Assembly (NCBI GenBank): GCA_003427395.1
Contig: BFEA01000375.1
Span: 843,144-874,216 of the forward strand
DNA from: Chara braunii
Taxonomy: Eukaryota; Streptophyta; Charophyceae; Charales; Characeae
Reading direction: 5' to 3'
DNA: 31,073 nucleotides
The first letter of the stretch is position 1; the number at the start of each line of letters is the position of its first letter. Under the pieces are notes generated by a model that saw nothing but the letters and a program-made list of their open reading frames with translations, had not been told where the DNA came from and searched no databases. The position numbers and the translations under genes were made by a program. Positions 29,279 through 31,073 of this stretch are shown here, piece by piece.

Positions 29279-30750
29279 GGTCCCCTGTATACCCTTACGA
29301 GTAGTGGTAGGTAGGTAATGAAAGAAAGATATGTTCCATGACATGGCAGAACACCAGTTAAAAATATGTGAGGTGAGAGAAAAATATGTCTGTCCCCCGA
29401 TGAGGAGAAGGCAACATTAAAAAAAGAGAAGGAAAAAAAAAGTTCCCCTTACCACTAGTGGTGTACTGAACAGAAGTACGTAGGATTGACTGTTCTGGTG
29501 GTCACTTTACCAAACTTTGGATGGCTCAGGGTTTGGCACGCCCTGCTGATGGATTGCTATGAGCTACGGGCACTTGCCACGTCACAAGCTCCGCCCTTCT
29601 TATGATCTGCTTTCAATCTTATGGGTGAGCCCCCCTCACCTTTCAAATCATTGTCGGGCAGTCCTTTATAACGGCTCTTGTCCGTTGCAGCGGGGTGCCC
29701 TTTTTCCAGCAGTGGCCAGCGTGTCAGAAGCATACCTTGGAAAAGGTCTTGAGTGCAGCACATACCATTGCTGCCAATTGGGCCAGCATCCGAAGCCATT
29801 CACTGCAGGGGTCCTCAGACCTTGGCACCTCTCACCTTCCAAGAGTACAGTAAAGATGCAGCTTGTGCCAATCTCACTGTTTGTGTTCAGGCCTCCAAAA
29901 GAGGCATATGGAAGTCGGGGAAGGCAGGGGAAATGTGCGGAATGATGGTAGTAGCAAAAAAGTACTGGCATCACCCCCTCACCCGCTTCTATTCCACCTA
30001 TGAATATGTTGCCTGCTACAGCTGGTTGATCTTAGGATCAGTACCCTTTTACTCGTGCGTTACAAATAACCTGTTATAATTCTTCTGAGACACGTGCCAC
30101 AGTCTGGTCATCATGAAGGTGGCCAACATCATCTTCCATTCTTCTGAGACATGTTGTCTGAACTACCACCTAACCCGGCCGGTCCTGCAACCTGAGTAAT
30201 AGTGAACCACAATTTAGTTCAAATTTCAAAATGAGTGTTTTTTTTCAATTGCACGAATTCAAATTGAATGTCCCAAATTTCCCAGTTTTCTTGTGTATTT
30301 TTCGAACCCATGCTACTGCACACCTAGAAGGAACACTGTCTCTCACGAAGGGCATTCCTTTGTCATCAGGTCATAAAATGTAGAAAATGTACTAGTATTA
30401 AATCACACCTTAGTGTTCTTTATGCTTGCCAGCGGCTAAATATCACTCCCTTTTTTAACTTTCAACTTTGGGTCAACGGGGTCCGCTTAACAATTTGATA
30501 ATAGCATCCTCCTTAATTGGTGGGAAGAAGCACCTGCTGGAAACATGGTCCACCATCCCATTACAATGCAATGCTCGTTTGTGACCACATAAGATTATCA
30601 GGATCGCTGTCTCTTTTTTTTCCCCCAAATGCTCCCATCTAGTTGTGGCGAGCAGCGTGCTGTTATAAGATTACACAAGATTTCAACGAACATTTGATGG
30701 TATTTTTGAAGATGCCAAAGGCATTGCGCAGCTTCGGTTGAGAAGGTAAT
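29279..30750. other. Intergenic, no recognised gene
   Basis: Overlapping frames at 29559-29945 (plus) and 29666-29974 (minus) shadow each other and have no motifs. ATTCTTCTGAGACA followed by YGT occurs twice, at about 30079 and 30138. Nothing else supportable. Confidence 0.45.
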
Positions 30751-30972
30751 ATGAAAACTTATGAACTACACCACACAAAGCTTCTCCTGTTTTTTTTTTT
30801 ACCCTACATTCCAAGCAACGCTATCTACTATCCGAAACCAGTCCCAGCTGACCTGTTCATTCTCCCAGACCTAAACCCAGCCTCACGCCGCCAAATGCTA
30901 GGCTACTGGGCAGCGCAACCTACCCCAGCTCCGCCATCGTTGACCTGGCAGCAGTCCACGGTTGGCCACTGA
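30751..30972 (+). CDS. Short ORF, possible exon
   Basis: 73 codons from ATG to TGA. The start has a hydrophobic run (LLLFFFLPYIPSNA) like a signal peptide, though part of it comes from a T10 tract, and then a proline-rich end (AAQPTPAPPSL). No family recognised; too short to be sure. Confidence 0.15.
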   Translation: MKTYELHHTKLLLFFFLPYIPSNAIYYPKPVPADLFILPDLNPASRRQMLGYWAAQPTPAPPSLTWQQSTVGH

Positions 30973-31073
30973 ATTGTTTTCCACCCTCGACAAATGGCTA
31001 ACGTAGACCCCTGAACTTCACCACTACTTCTGGTATTAAATGAAGTTGATGAACCTCTAACGCCACCAAAATC

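Overview
The window looks like repeat-rich nuclear DNA from a eukaryote. No intact cellular gene could be recognised. It is dominated by one very large, decayed Ty3/Gypsy-type LTR retrotransposon of about 22.8 kb (about 1366-24162), flanked by LINE (non-LTR retrotransposon) remnants and low-complexity DNA. The primer-binding site matches the 3' end of plant-type tRNA-Asp. With the 4-kb LTRs, extra ORFs before gag and a long repeat-bearing 3' region, it recalls the plant Tat/Athila/Ogre lineages. A streptophyte (green alga of the land-plant lineage, or an early land plant) is my best guess; this is inference, not proof.

Layout. 1-1365: 5' part of a LINE on the + strand (a possible ORF1, then an ORF2 endonuclease with a GDFNA motif), cut off by the LTR. 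1366-5416: left LTR, with minisatellites and two short ORFs. 5417-5434: primer-binding site. 5435-8216: leader carrying at least six small ORFs that are diverged copies of related modules, here called A (A1-A4) and B (B1-B2). 8277-14030: gag (CCHC knuckle), aspartic protease, reverse transcriptase (YIDD), RNase H, and integrase (HHCC, D..N..E with 35-residue spacing, GPY/F module), broken by many in-frame stops and several frameshifts. 14031-20117: 6.1-kb 3' region with degenerate tandem repeats, microsatellites and a few unassigned ORFs, including one of 150 codons at 18146-18598 with a strong Kozak context. 20118-24162: right LTR. 24163-25640: C-terminal part of a LINE reverse transcriptase on the - strand. 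25860-26040: (GA)n. 26040-31073: no recognisable gene, but a SINE-like unit, hairpins and homopolymers.

The most interesting signal is the A/B module family. The same small domain recurs between the LTR and gag and is also encoded inside both LTRs. A4, B1, B2 and the start of gag share one reading frame separated only by stops, so the modules may once have been an N-terminal extension of Gag or a separate leader polyprotein. The two LTR copies of the longest module ORF carry different lesions, so the ORF was probably intact when the element inserted. I recognise no known family for these modules.

Limits: boundaries are from visual alignment. No target-site duplication or clear polypurine tract was found. 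LTR identity was estimated only in sampled blocks (about 95% in the first 170 bp).
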